Source: Hydractinia symbiolongicarpus
Lineage: Eukaryota; Cnidaria; Hydrozoa; Anthoathecata; Hydractiniidae
Direction of reading: 5' to 3'
NCBI RefSeq assembly: GCF_029227915.1
Contig: NC_079878.1
Location: 7,006,001-7,070,000 of the forward strand
Length of the DNA stretch: 64,000 nt
Shown: positions 1 through 9,781 of the stretch, piece by piece
Numbering within the stretch: the first letter of the stretch is position 1
Layout of the letters: each line of letters begins with the position of its first letter
Translations under genes and position numbers: made by a program
Notes under the pieces: generated by a model
What the model saw: the letters and a program-made list of their open reading frames with translations, nothing else
Database searches by the model: none
Told to the model about the DNA's origin: nothing

Positions 1-52
1 GGACCATGACTATTCTAATCACGGACCTCAGCTTTCCCGTTAACATCCACGG
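1..52. other. Right end of a divergent spacer from the preceding unit
   Basis: This matches the last 52 bp of the Thr/Ile(UAU) spacer seen in full at 598-746. It shows that the array continues to the left of the window. Confidence 0.95.
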
Positions 53-145
53 GCTCCAGTGGCGTAGTCGGTTAGCGCGTCGTACTTATAAGTCAGTATC
101 GACAAAGACATGCGAAGATCGGGAGTTCGAGCCTCCCCTGGAGCA
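53..145 (+). tRNA. tRNA-Ile(UAU) with 19-nt intron (reference copy, unit 1)
   Basis: This isoleucine tRNA reads AUA. The cloverleaf folds fully. The acceptor stem pairs 53-59 with 138-144, with A73 at 145 as expected for Ile. The D arm is 62-65/75-78, the anticodon stem 80-84 pairs with 111-115, and the T stem 121-125 pairs with 133-137. The loop reads CU-UAU-A, with the anticodon at 87-89. The cloverleaf closes only if 91-109 is removed as an intron lying after nucleotide 37, the standard site in eukaryotic nuclear tRNAs. The A box (60-71, TGGCGTAGTCGG) fits TRGCNNAGYNGG exactly, and the B box core GTTCGAGCC is at 125-133. There is no encoded CCA. The gene is divergent from the Thr gene to its left and convergent with Ile(AAU). 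Eukaryotic tRNA-Ile(UAU) genes commonly carry an intron, which supports the call. Confidence 0.97.
91..109 (+). other. Intron of tRNA-Ile(UAU)
   Basis: The 19-nt insert AGTCAGTATCGACAAAGAC lies between nucleotides 37 and 38. It would be removed by the tRNA splicing endonuclease. The junction forms a short palindrome, CTTATAAG (85-92), with the anticodon loop. Units 70 and 82 carry a 13-nt version, and units 32, 46 and 66 have single changes in it. Exact cut sites are inferred from cloverleaf closure. Confidence 0.93.
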
Positions 146-148
146 AGG

Positions 149-156
149 TTTCTTTT
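149..156 (+). terminator. Pol III terminator of tRNA-Ile(UAU)
   Basis: TTTCTTTT begins 4 bp after the gene, and the T4 run is at 153-156. It is conserved in all units except 25, 30 and 51, where T4 reads TCTT. Confidence 0.9.
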
Positions 157-265
157 CATGCGCCGTCAACACACGCCACAGCACGGGCAGATCACCAGTA
201 AAATCTAGCAACGTGGCAGTGCACCCAGGTTGTTTTGATCCCGTCAACGTGACGGCAAAGCCCGT

Positions 266-269
266 AAAA
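266..269 (-). terminator. Pol III terminator of tRNA-Ile(AAU), directly abutting the gene
   Basis: On the - strand the T4 run follows A73 with no intervening base, so the 3' trailer would be little more than U residues. Units 24, 58 and 66 break the run. Confidence 0.88.
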
Positions 270-343
270 TGGCCAGTGTGGGGCTCGAACCCACGACATT
301 CGCGTTATTAGCACGACGCTCTAGCCGACTGAGCTAACCGGCC
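270..343 (-). tRNA. tRNA-Ile(AAU) (reference copy, unit 1)
   Basis: This isoleucine tRNA has an AAU anticodon. In eukaryotes A34 is deaminated to inosine, so it reads AUU, AUC and AUA. The minus-strand cloverleaf is complete, with a 7-bp acceptor stem (337-343 with 271-277, one G-U pair), A73 at 270, anticodon at 307-309 in a CU-AAU-AA loop, and T stem GUGGG/CCCAC. The A box (325-336, TAGCTCAGTCGG) matches consensus, and the B box core GTTCGAGCC is at 282-290. It has no intron and no CCA. It converges on Ile(UAU) and lies 181 bp downstream of Thr on the same strand, but the T4 runs between them argue against co-transcription with Thr. Confidence 0.97.
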
Positions 344-358
344 GTGAACGCGTGAACA
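343..358. repeat. Tandem 8-mer at the 5' edge of tRNA-Ile(AAU)
   Basis: CGTGAACG is followed by CGTGAACA immediately upstream of the gene, overlapping its first base. It sits where the start site would be expected, but a role is speculation. It is altered in units 3, 33, 35, 36 and 92. Confidence 0.6.
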
Positions 359-524
359 CGGACTCACTTCCTAAGTCAACTCTAAGCAAAATACTTTTAT
401 TTTTTACTCAAAACGTTACCGTCATATTTCTCACGCTTTGATACGAGTCCAAGCAATGCAAATAGCCGCAACCCGCTCGAAAGAGGAGTCATGTTAGGCC
501 AACTTCAAACGGACATTCCCTGAA
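344..524. other. Spacer between Thr 3' end and Ile(AAU) 5' end, with an A/T-rich tract
   Basis: This 181-bp stretch is the 5' flank of Ile(AAU) and the 3' flank of Thr. An A/T-rich tract (388-413) lies 45-70 bp upstream of Ile(AAU). On the - strand it also holds the first T4 run met by polymerase leaving Thr (410-413, 112 nt past the gene). The T run is T6 here and T7 in nearly all other units. I see no gene in it. Confidence 0.85.
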
Positions 525-597
525 AGCCCTCGGAGAGATTTGAACTCTCGACCCCTGGTTTACAAGACCAGTGCTCTAACCCCTGAGCTACGAAGGC
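525..597 (-). tRNA. tRNA-Thr(UGU) (reference copy, unit 1)
   Basis: This threonine tRNA reads ACA. The minus-strand cloverleaf is complete. The acceptor stem pairs 591-597 with 526-532 (one U4-G69 wobble) and the discriminator is U73 (525). The anticodon is at 562-564 in a CU-UGU-AA loop on a perfect CUGGU/ACCAG stem, and the T stem is GAGAG/CUCUC. The A box is TAGCTCAGGGG (580-590) and the B box core GTTCAAATC (537-545). It has no intron and no CCA. Only T3 follows the gene, and its first T is U73 itself, so there is no canonical close terminator. It shares a 149-bp spacer with the divergent Ile(UAU) of the next unit. Confidence 0.97.
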
Positions 598-746
598 ACG
601 CGATCCTTGCCAAATACGAAAAGTCGGTGCATCAGGCAAAACAGGCCAGTTGCAACGTGTACTTGCCATAAAGTGATACCGTCAATGCCCTACTGGACCA
701 TGACTATTCTAATCACGGACCTCAGCTTTCCCGTTAACATCCACGG
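598..746. promoter_or_regulatory. Shared 5' region between divergent Thr(UGU) and Ile(UAU)
   Basis: This 149-bp region is the upstream flank of both genes. It contains an 8-bp palindrome, GTTGCAAC (649-656), and weak A/T-rich patches: CAAATACGAA at 611-620, near Thr, and TATTCTAAT about 35-42 bp before Ile(UAU). Promoters of these genes are internal, so any upstream element is an inference. An open + frame starting at 607 is a shadow. Confidence 0.6.
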
Positions 747-1292
747 GCTCCAGTGGCGTAGTCGGTTAGCGCGTCGTACTTATAAGTCAGTATCGACAAA
801 GACATGCGAAGATCGGGAGTTCGAGCCTCCCCTGGAGCAAGGTTTCTTTTCATGCGCCGTCAACACACGCCACAGCACGGGCAGATCACCAGTAAAATCT
901 AGCAACGTGGCAGTGCACCCAGGTTGTTTTGATCCCGTCAACGTGACGGCAAAGCCCGTAAAATGGCCAGTGTGGGGCTCGAACCCACGACATTCGCGTT
1001 ATTAGCACGACGCTCTAGCCGACTGAGCTAACCGGCCGTGAACGCGTGAACACGGACTCACTTCCTAAGTCAACTCTAAGCAAAATACTTTTATTTTTTT
1101 ACTCAAAACGTTACCGTCATATTTCTCACGCTTTGATACGAGTCCAAGCAATGCAAATAGCCGCAACCCGCTCGAAAGAGGAGTCATGTTAGGCCAACTT
1201 TAAACGGACATTCCCTGAAAGCCCTCGGAGAGATTTGAACTCTCGACCCCTGGTTTACAAGACCAGTGCTCTAACCCCTGAGCTACGAAGGC
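747..1292. tRNA. tRNA trio, unit 2: Ile-UAU(+), Ile-AAU(-), Thr-UGU(-)
   Basis: Genes 747-839, 964-1037, 1220-1292. Consensus copy, unit 747-1441. Confidence 0.96.
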
Positions 1293-1441
1293 ACGCGATC
1301 CTTGCCAAATACGAAAAGTCGGTGCATCAGGCAAAACAGGCCAGTTGCAACGTGTACTTGCCATAAAGTGATACCGTCAATGCCCTACTGGACCATGACT
1401 ATTCTAATCACGGACCTCAGCTTTCCCGTTAACATCCACGG

Positions 1442-1987
1442 GCTCCAGTGGCGTAGTCGGTTAGCGCGTCGTACTTATAAGTCAGTATCGACAAAGACAT
1501 GCGAAGATCGGGAGTTCGAGCCTCCCCTGGAGCAAGGTTTCTTTTCATGCGCCGTCAACACACGCCACAGCACGGGCAGATCACCAGTAAAATCTAGCAA
1601 CGTGGCAGTGCACCCAGGTTGTTTTGATCCCGTCAACGTGACGGCAAAGCCCGTAAAATGGCCAGTGTGGGGCTCGAACCCACGACATTCGCGTTATTAG
1701 CACGACGCTCTAGCCGACTGAGCTAACCGACCGTGAACACGTGAACACGGACTCACTTCCTAAGTCAACTCTAAGCAAAATACTTTTATTTTTTTACTCA
1801 AAACGTTACCGTCATATTTCTCACGCTTTGATACGAGTCCAAGCAATGCAAATAGCCGCAACCCGCTCGAAAGAGGAGTCATGTTAGGCCAACTTTAAAC
1901 GGACATTCCCTGAAAGCCCTCGGAGAGATTTGAACTCTCGACCCCTGGTTTACAAGACCAGTGCTCTAACCCCTGAGCTACGAAGGC
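1442..1987. tRNA. tRNA trio, unit 3: Ile-UAU(+), Ile-AAU(-), Thr-UGU(-)
   Basis: Genes 1442-1534, 1659-1732, 1915-1987. AAU gene C3U (1730 g>a, leaves a G-U pair); flank 1739 g>a, also in unit 36. Confidence 0.95.
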
Positions 1988-2136
1988 ACGCGATCCTTGC
2001 CAAATACGAAAAGTCGGTGCATCAGGCAAAACAGGCCAGTTGCAACGTGTACTTGCCATAAAGTGATACCGTCAATGCCCTACTGGACCATGACTATTCT
2101 AATCACGGACCTCAGCTTTCCCGTTAACATCCACGG

Positions 2137-2682
2137 GCTCCAGTGGCGTAGTCGGTTAGCGCGTCGTACTTATAAGTCAGTATCGACAAAGACATGCGAA
2201 GATCGGGAGTTCGAGCCTCCCCTGGAGCAAGGTTTCTTTTCATGCGCCGTCAACACACGCCACAGCACGGGCAGATCAGCAGTAAAATCTAGCAACGTGG
2301 CAGTGCACCCAGGTTGTTTTGATCCCGTCAACGTGACGGCAAAACCCGTAAAATGGCCAGTGTGGGGCTCGAACCCACGACATTCGCGTTATTAGCACGA
2401 CGCTCTAGCCGACTGAGCTAACCGGCCGTGAACGCGTGAACACGGACTCACTTCCTAAGTCAACTCTAAGCAAAATACTTTTATTTTTTTACTCAAAACG
2501 TTACCGTCATATTTCTCACGCTTTGATACGAGTCCAAGCAATGCAAATGGCCGCAACCCGCTCGAAAGAGGAGTCATGTTAGGCCAACTTTAAACGGACA
2601 TTCCCTGAAAGCCCTCGGAGAGATTTGAACTCTCGACCCCTGGTTTACAAGACCAGTGCTCTAACCCCTGAGCTACGAAGGC
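2137..2682. tRNA. tRNA trio, unit 4: Ile-UAU(+), Ile-AAU(-), Thr-UGU(-)
   Basis: Genes 2137-2229, 2354-2427, 2610-2682. Spacer changes only: 2279 c>g, 2344 g>a, 2549 a>g. Confidence 0.96.
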
Positions 2683-2831
2683 ACGCGATCCTTGCCAAAT
2701 ACGAAAAGTCGGTGCATCAGGCAAAACAGGCCAGTTGCAACGTGTACTTGCCATAAAGTGATACCGTCAATGCCCTACTGGACCATGACTATTCTAATCA
2801 CGGACCTCAGCTTTCCCGTTAACATCCACGG

Positions 2832-3377
2832 GCTCCAGTGGCGTAGTCGGTTAGCGCGTCGTACTTATAAGTCAGTATCGACAAAGACATGCGAAGATCG
2901 GGAGTTCGAGCCTCCCCTGGAGCAAGGTTTCTTTTCATGCGCCGTCAACACACGCCACAGCACGGGCAGATCACCAGTAAAATCTAGCAACGTGGCAGTG
3001 CACCCAGGTTGTTTTGATCCCGTCAACGTGACGGCAAAGCCCGTAAAATGGCCAGTGTGGGGCTCGAACCCACGACATTCGCGTTATTAGCACGACGCTC
3101 TAGCCGACTGAGCTAACCGGCCGTGAACGCGTGAACACGGACTCACTTCCTAAGTCAACTCTAAGCAAAATACTTTTATTTTTTTACTCAAAACGTTACC
3201 GTCATATTTCTCACGCTTTGATACGAGTCCAAGCAATGCAAATAGCCGCAACCCGCTCGAAAGAGGAGTCATGTTAGGCCAACTTTAAACGGACATTTCC
3301 TGAAAGCCCTCGGAGAGATTTGAACTCTCGACCCCTGGTTTACAAGACCAGTGCTCTAACCCCTGAGCTACGAAGGC
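2832..3377. tRNA. tRNA trio, unit 5: Ile-UAU(+), Ile-AAU(-), Thr-UGU(-)
   Basis: Genes 2832-2924, 3049-3122, 3305-3377. Spacer change 3298 c>t. Confidence 0.96.
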
Positions 3378-3526
3378 ACGCGATCCTTGCCAAATACGAA
3401 AAGTCGGTGCATCAGGCAAAACAGGCCAGTTGCAACGTGTACTTGCCATAAAGTGATACCGTCAATGCCCTACTGGACCATGACTATTCTAATCACGGAC
3501 CTCAGCTTTCCCGTTAACATCCACGG

Positions 3527-4072
3527 GCTCCAGTGGCGTAGTCGGTTAGCGCGTCGTACTTATAAGTCAGTATCGACAAAGACATGCGAAGATCGGGAGT
3601 TCGAGCCTCCCCTGGAGCAAGGTTTCTTTTCATGCGCCGTCAACACACGCCACAGCACGGGCAGATCACCAGTAAAATCTAGCAACGTGGCAGTGCACCC
3701 AGGTTGTTTTGATCCCGTCAACGTGACGGCAAAGCCCGTAAAATGGCCAGTGTGGGGCTCGAACCCACGACATTCGCGTTATTAGCACGACGCTCTAGCC
3801 GACTGAGCTAACCGGCCGTGAACGCGTGAACACGGACTCACTTCCTAAGTCAACTCTAAGCAAAATACTTTTATTTTTTTACTCAAAACGTTACCGTCAT
3901 ATTTCTCACGCTTTGATACGAGTCCAAGCAATGCAAATAGCCGCAACCCGCTCGAAAGAGGAGTCATGTTAGGCCAACTTCAAACGGACATTCCCTGAAA
4001 GCCCTCGGAGAGATTTGAACTCTCGACCCCTGGTTTACAAGACCAGTGCTCTAACCCCTGAGCTACGAAGGC
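3527..4072. tRNA. tRNA trio, unit 6: Ile-UAU(+), Ile-AAU(-), Thr-UGU(-)
   Basis: Genes 3527-3619, 3744-3817, 4000-4072. Spacer changes 3981 t>c and 4218 a>g; the latter recurs in unit 7. Confidence 0.96.
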
Positions 4073-4221
4073 ACGCGATCCTTGCCAAATACGAAAAGTC
4101 GGTGCATCAGGCAAAACAGGCCAGTTGCAACGTGTACTTGCCATAAAGTGATACCGTCAATGCCCTACTGGACCATGACTATTCTAATCACGGACCTCAG
4201 CTTTCCCGTTAACATCCGCGG

Positions 4222-4767
4222 GCTCCAGTGGCGTAGTCGGTTAGCGCGTCGTACTTATAAGTCAGTATCGACAAAGACATGCGAAGATCGGGAGTTCGAG
4301 CCTCCCCTGGAGGAAGGTTTCTTTTCATGCGCCGTCAACACACGCCACAGCACGGGCAGATCACCAGTAAAATCTAGCAACGTGGCAGTGCACCCAGGTT
4401 GTTTTGATCCCGTCAACGTGACGGCAAAGCCCGTAAAATGGCCAGTGTGGGGCTCGAACCCACGACATTCGCGTTATTAGCACGACGCTCTAGCCGACTG
4501 AGCTAACCGGCCGTGAACGCGTGAACACGGACTCACTTTCTAAGTCAACTCTAAGCAAAATACTTTTATTTTTTTACTCAAAACGTTACCGTCATATTTC
4601 TCACGCTTTGATACGAGTCCAAGCAATGCAAATAGCCGCAACCCGCTCGAAAGAGGAGTCATGTTAGGCCAACTTCAAACGGACATTCCCTGAAAGCCCT
4701 CGGAGAGATTTGAACTCTCGACCCCTGGTTTACAAGACCAGTGCTCTAACCCCTGAGCTACGAAGGC
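4222..4767. tRNA. tRNA trio, unit 7: Ile-UAU(+), Ile-AAU(-), Thr-UGU(-)
   Basis: Genes 4222-4314, 4439-4512, 4695-4767. UAU gene C72G (4313) breaks the first acceptor pair. Spacer 4539 c>t, 4676 t>c, 4913 a>g. Confidence 0.93.
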
Positions 4768-4916
4768 ACGCGATCCTTGCCAAATACGAAAAGTCGGTGC
4801 ATCAGGCAAAACAGGCCAGTTGCAACGTGTACTTGCCATAAAGTGATACCGTCAATGCCCTACTGGACCATGACTATTCTAATCACGGACCTCAGCTTTC
4901 CCGTTAACATCCGCGG

Positions 4917-5462
4917 GCTCCAGTGGCGTAGTCGGTTAGCGCGTCGTACTTATAAGTCAGTATCGACAAAGACATGCGAAGATCGGGAGTTCGAGCCTCC
5001 CCTGGAGCAAGGTTTCTTTTCATGCGCCGTCAACACACGCCACAGCACGGGCAGATCACCAGTAAAATCTAGCAACGTGGCAGTGCACCCAGGTTGTTTT
5101 GATCCCGTCAACGTGACGGCAAAGCCTGTAAAATGGCCAGTGTGGGGCTCGAACCCACGACATTCGCGTTATTAGCACGACGCTCTAGCCGACTGAGCTA
5201 ACCGGCCGTGAACGCGTGAACACGGACTCACTTCCTAAGTCAACTCTAAGCAAAATACTTTTATTTTTTTACTCAAAACGTTACCGTCATATTTCTCACG
5301 CTTTGATACGAGTCCAAGCAATGCAAATAGCCGCAACCCGCTCGAAAGAGGAGTCATGTTAGGCCAACTTTAAACGGACATTCCCTGAAAGCCCTCGGAG
5401 AGATTTGAACTCTCGACCCCTGGTTTACAAGACCAGTGCTCTAACCCCTGAGCTACGAAGGC
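4917..5462. tRNA. tRNA trio, unit 8: Ile-UAU(+), Ile-AAU(-), Thr-UGU(-)
   Basis: Genes 4917-5009, 5134-5207, 5390-5462. Spacer change 5127 c>t. Confidence 0.96.
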
Positions 5463-5611
5463 ACGCGATCCTTGCCAAATACGAAAAGTCGGTGCATCAG
5501 GCAAAACAGGCCAGTTGCAACGTGTACTTGCCATAAAGTGATACCGTCAATGCCCTACTGGACCATGACTATTCTAATCACGGACCTCAGCTTTCCCGTT
5601 AACATCCACGG

Positions 5612-6157
5612 GCTCCAGTGGCGTAGTCGGTTAGCGCGACGTACTTATAAGTCAGTATCGACAAAGACATGCGAAGATCGGGAGTTCGAGCCTCCCCTGG
5701 AGCAAGGTTTCTTTTCATGCGCCGTCAACACACGCCACAGCACGGGCAGATCATCAGTAAAATCTAGAAACGTGGCAGTGCACCCAGGTTGTTTTGATCC
5801 CGTCAACGTGACGGCAAAGCCCGTAAAATGGCCAGTGTGGGGCTCGAACCCACGACATTCGCGTTATTAGCACGACGCTCTAGCCGACTGAGCTAACCGG
5901 CCGTGAACGCGTGAACACGGACTCACTTCCTAAGTCAACTCTAAGCAAAATACTTTTATTTTTTTACTCAAAACGTTACCGTCATATTTCTCACGCTTTG
6001 ATACGAGTCCAAGCAATGCAAATAGCCGCAACCCGCTCGAAAGAGGAGTCATGTTAGGCCAACTTCAAACGGACATTCCCTGAAAGCCCTCGGAGAGATT
6101 TGAACTCTCGACCCCTGGTTTACAAGACAAGTGCTCTAACCCCTGAGCTACGAAGGC
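5612..6157. tRNA. tRNA trio, unit 9: Ile-UAU(+), Ile-AAU(-), Thr-UGU(-)
   Basis: Genes 5612-5704, 5829-5902, 6085-6157. UAU gene U27A (5639, A27-A43 mismatch); Thr G29U (6129, mismatch with C41). Spacer 5754 c>t, 5768 c>a, 6066 t>c, 6305 g>a. Confidence 0.93.
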
Positions 6158-6306
6158 ACGCGATCCTTGCCAAATACGAAAAGTCGGTGCATCAGGCAAA
6201 ACAGGCCAGTTGCAACGTGTACTTGCCATAAAGTGATACCGTCAATGCCCTACTGGACCATGACTATTCTAATCACGGACCTCAGCTTTCCCGTTAACAT
6301 CCACAG

Positions 6307-6852
6307 GCTCCAGTGGCGTAGTCGGTTAGCGCGTCGTACTTATAAGTCAGTATCGACAAAGACATGCGAAGATCGGGAGTTCGAGCCTCCCCTGGAGCAA
6401 GGTTTCTTTTCATGCGCCGTCAACACACGCCACAGCACGGGCAGATCACCAGTAAAATCTAGCAACGTGGCAGTGCACCCAGGTTGTTTTGATCCCGTCA
6501 ACGTGACGGCAAAGCCCGTAAAATGGCCAGTGTGGGGCTCGAACCCACGACATTCGCGTTATTAGCACGACGCTCTAGCCGACTGAGCTAACCGGCCGTG
6601 AACGCGTGAACACGGACTCACTTCCTAAGTCAACTCTAAGCAAAATACTTTTATTTTTTTACTCAAAACGTTACCGTCATATTTCTCACGCTTTGATACG
6701 AGTCCAAGCAATGCAAATAGCCGCAACCCGCTCGAAAGAGGAGTCATGTTAGGCCAACTTTAAACGGACATTCCCTGAAAGCCCTCGGAGAGATTTGAAC
6801 TCTCGACCCCTGGTTTACAAGACCAGTGCTCTAACCCCTGAGCTACGAAGGC
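6307..6852. tRNA. tRNA trio, unit 10: Ile-UAU(+), Ile-AAU(-), Thr-UGU(-)
   Basis: Genes 6307-6399, 6524-6597, 6780-6852. Consensus copy. Confidence 0.96.
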
Positions 6853-7001
6853 ACGCGATCCTTGCCAAATACGAAAAGTCGGTGCATCAGGCAAAACAGG
6901 CCAGTTGCAACGTGTACTTGCCATAAAGTGATACCGTCAATGCCCTACTGGACCATGACTATTCTAATCACGGACCTCAGCTTTCCCGTTAACATCCACG
7001 G

Positions 7002-7547
7002 GCTCCAGTGGCGTAGTCGGTTAGCGCGTCGTACTTATAAGTCAGTATCGACAAAGACATGCGAAGATCGGGAGTTCGAGCCTCCCCTGGAGCAAGGTTT
7101 CTTTTCATGCGCCGTCAACACACGCCACAGCACGGGCAGATCACCAGTAAAATCTAGCAACGTGGCAGTGCACCCAGGTTGTTTTGATCCCGTCAACGTG
7201 ACGGCAAAGCCCGTAAAATGGCCAGTGTGGGGCTCGAACCCACGACATTCGCGTTATTAGCACGACGCTCTAGCCGACTGAGCTAACCGGCCGTGAACGC
7301 GTGAACACGGACTCACTTCCTAAGTCAACTCTAAGCAAAATACTTTTATTTTTTTACTCAAAACGTTACCGTCATATTTCTCACGCTTTGATACGAGTCC
7401 AAGCAATGCAAATAGCCGCAACCCGCTCGAAAGAGGAGTCATGTTAGGCCAACTTTAAACGGACATTCCCTGAAAGCCCTCGGAGAGATTTGAACTCTCG
7501 ACCCCTGGTTTACAAGACCAGTGCTCTAACCCCTGAGCTACGAAGGC
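7002..7547. tRNA. tRNA trio, unit 11: Ile-UAU(+), Ile-AAU(-), Thr-UGU(-)
   Basis: Genes 7002-7094, 7219-7292, 7475-7547. Spacer 7585 g>c, shared with unit 12. Confidence 0.96.
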
Positions 7548-7696
7548 ACGCGATCCTTGCCAAATACGAAAAGTCGGTGCATCACGCAAAACAGGCCAGT
7601 TGCAACGTGTACTTGCCATAAAGTGATACCGTCAATGCCCTACTGGACCATGACTATTCTAATCACGGACCTCAGCTTTCCCGTTAACATCCACGG

Positions 7697-8242
7697 GCTC
7701 CAGTGGCGTAGTCGGTTAGCGCGTCGTACTTATAAGTCAGTATCGACAAAGACATGCGAAGATCGGGAGTTCGAGCCTCCCCTGGAGCAAGGTTTCTTTT
7801 CATGCGCCGTCAACACACGCCACAGCACGGGCAGATCACCAGTAAAATCTAGCAACGTGGCAGTGCACCCAGGTTGTTTTGATCCCGTCAACGTGACGGC
7901 AAAGCCCGTAAAATGGCCAGTGTGGGGCTCGAACCCACGACATTCGCGTTATTAGCACGACGCTCTAGCCGACTGAGCTAACCGGCCGTGAACGCGTGAA
8001 CACGGACTCACTTCCTAAGTCAACTCTAAGCAAAATACTTTTATTTTTTTACTCAAAACGTTACCGTCATATTTCTCACGCTTTGATACGAGTCCAAGCA
8101 ATGCAAATAGCCGCAACCCGCTCGAAAGAGGAGTCATGTTAGGCCAACTTTAAACGGACATTCCCTGAAAGCCCTCGGAGAGATTTGAACTCTCGACCCC
8201 TGGTTTACAAGACCAGTGCTCTAACCCCTGAGCTACGAAGGC
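7697..8242. tRNA. tRNA trio, unit 12: Ile-UAU(+), Ile-AAU(-), Thr-UGU(-)
   Basis: Genes 7697-7789, 7914-7987, 8170-8242. Spacer 8280 g>c, shared with unit 11. Confidence 0.96.
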
Positions 8243-8391
8243 ACGCGATCCTTGCCAAATACGAAAAGTCGGTGCATCACGCAAAACAGGCCAGTTGCAA
8301 CGTGTACTTGCCATAAAGTGATACCGTCAATGCCCTACTGGACCATGACTATTCTAATCACGGACCTCAGCTTTCCCGTTAACATCCACGG

Positions 8392-8937
8392 GCTCCAGTG
8401 GCGTAGTCGGTTAGCGCGTCGTACTTATAAGTCAGTATCGACAAAGACATGCGAAGATCGGGAGTTCGAGCCTCCCCTGGAGCAAGGTTTCTTTTCATGC
8501 GCCGTCAACACACGCCACAGCACGGGCAGATCACCAGTAAAATCTAGCAACGTGGCAGTGCACCCAGGTTGTTTTGATCCCGTCAACGTGACGGCAAAGC
8601 CCGTAAAATGGCCAGTGTGGGGCTCGAACCCACGACATTCGCGTTATTAGCACGACGCTCTAGCCGACTGAGCTAACCGGCCGTGAACGCGTGAACACGG
8701 ACTCACTTCCTAAGTCAACTCTAAGCAAAATACTTTTATTTTTTTACTCAAAACGTTACCGTCATATTTCTCACGCTTTGATACGAGTCCAAGCAATGCA
8801 AATAGCCGCAACCCGCTCGAAAGAGGAGTCATGTTAGGCCAACTTTAAACGGACATTCCCTGAAAGCCCTCGGAGAGATTTGAACTCTCGACCCCTGGTT
8901 TACAAGACCAGTGCTCTAACCCCTGAGCTACGAAGGC
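8392..8937. tRNA. tRNA trio, unit 13: Ile-UAU(+), Ile-AAU(-), Thr-UGU(-)
   Basis: Genes 8392-8484, 8609-8682, 8865-8937. Consensus copy. Confidence 0.96.
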
Positions 8938-9086
8938 ACGCGATCCTTGCCAAATACGAAAAGTCGGTGCATCAGGCAAAACAGGCCAGTTGCAACGTGT
9001 ACTTGCCATAAAGTGATACCGTCAATGCCCTACTGGACCATGACTATTCTAATCACGGACCTCAGCTTTCCCGTTAACATCCACGG

Positions 9087-9632
9087 GCTCCAGTGGCGTA
9101 GTCGGTTAGCGCGTCGTACTTATAAGTCAGTATCGACAAAGACATGCGAAGATCGGGAGTTCGAGCCTCCCCTGGAGCAAGGTTTCTTTTCATGCGCCGT
9201 CAACACACGCCACAGCACGGGCAGATCACCAGTAAAATCTAGCAACGTGGCAGTGCACCCAGGTTGTTTTGATCCCGTCAACGTGACGGCAAAGCCCGTA
9301 AAATGGCCAGTGTGGGGCTCGAACCCACGACATTCGCGTTATTAGCACGACGCTCTAGCCGACTGAGCTAACCGGCCGTGAACGCGTGAACACGGACTCA
9401 CTTCCTAAGTCAACTCTAAGCAAAATACTTTTATTTTTTTACTCAAAACGTTACCGTCATATTTCTCACGCTTTGATACGAGTCCAAGCAATGCAAATAG
9501 CCGCAACCCGCTCGAAAGAGGAGTCATGTTAGGCCAACTTTAAACGGACATTCCCTGAAAGCCCTCGGAGAGATTTGAACTCTCGACCCCTGGTTTACAA
9601 GACCAGTGCTCTAACCCCTGAGCTACGAAGGC
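9087..9632. tRNA. tRNA trio, unit 14: Ile-UAU(+), Ile-AAU(-), Thr-UGU(-)
   Basis: Genes 9087-9179, 9304-9377, 9560-9632. Consensus copy. Confidence 0.96.
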
Positions 9633-9781
9633 ACGCGATCCTTGCCAAATACGAAAAGTCGGTGCATCAGGCAAAACAGGCCAGTTGCAACGTGTACTTG
9701 CCATAAAGTGATACCGTCAATGCCCTACTGGACCATGACTATTCTAATCACGGACCTCAGCTTTCCCGTTAACATCCACGG

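Larger units (their letters stand above)
146..269. other. Spacer between the convergent Ile(UAU) and Ile(AAU) genes
   Basis: This 124-bp spacer holds the terminators of both genes at its edges. Inside are a direct repeat of CCGTCAAC (163-170 and 241-248) and an inverted repeat, CCGTCA-ACG-TGACGG (241-255; 6-bp stem, 3-nt loop). The stem is intact in nearly all units: unit 82 has a stem change (56535) and unit 67 a loop change (46117). I see no gene in it. Confidence 0.85.

Noticed and set aside
344-524. 5S rRNA or another small RNA gene in the largest spacer
   Set aside because: I see no 5S-like sequence, no A/B box pair and no T4-terminated short unit in this stretch.
607-1005. A 132-codon open + frame recurring in almost every unit
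   Set aside because: It starts at a non-ATG codon in the divergent spacer, runs through the Ile(UAU) gene and its intron, and ends inside the antisense of Ile(AAU). Its C-terminal GSNPRH is the familiar antisense translation of a tRNA T arm. Indels and substitutions show no codon pattern, so it is a shadow of repeat homogeneity.
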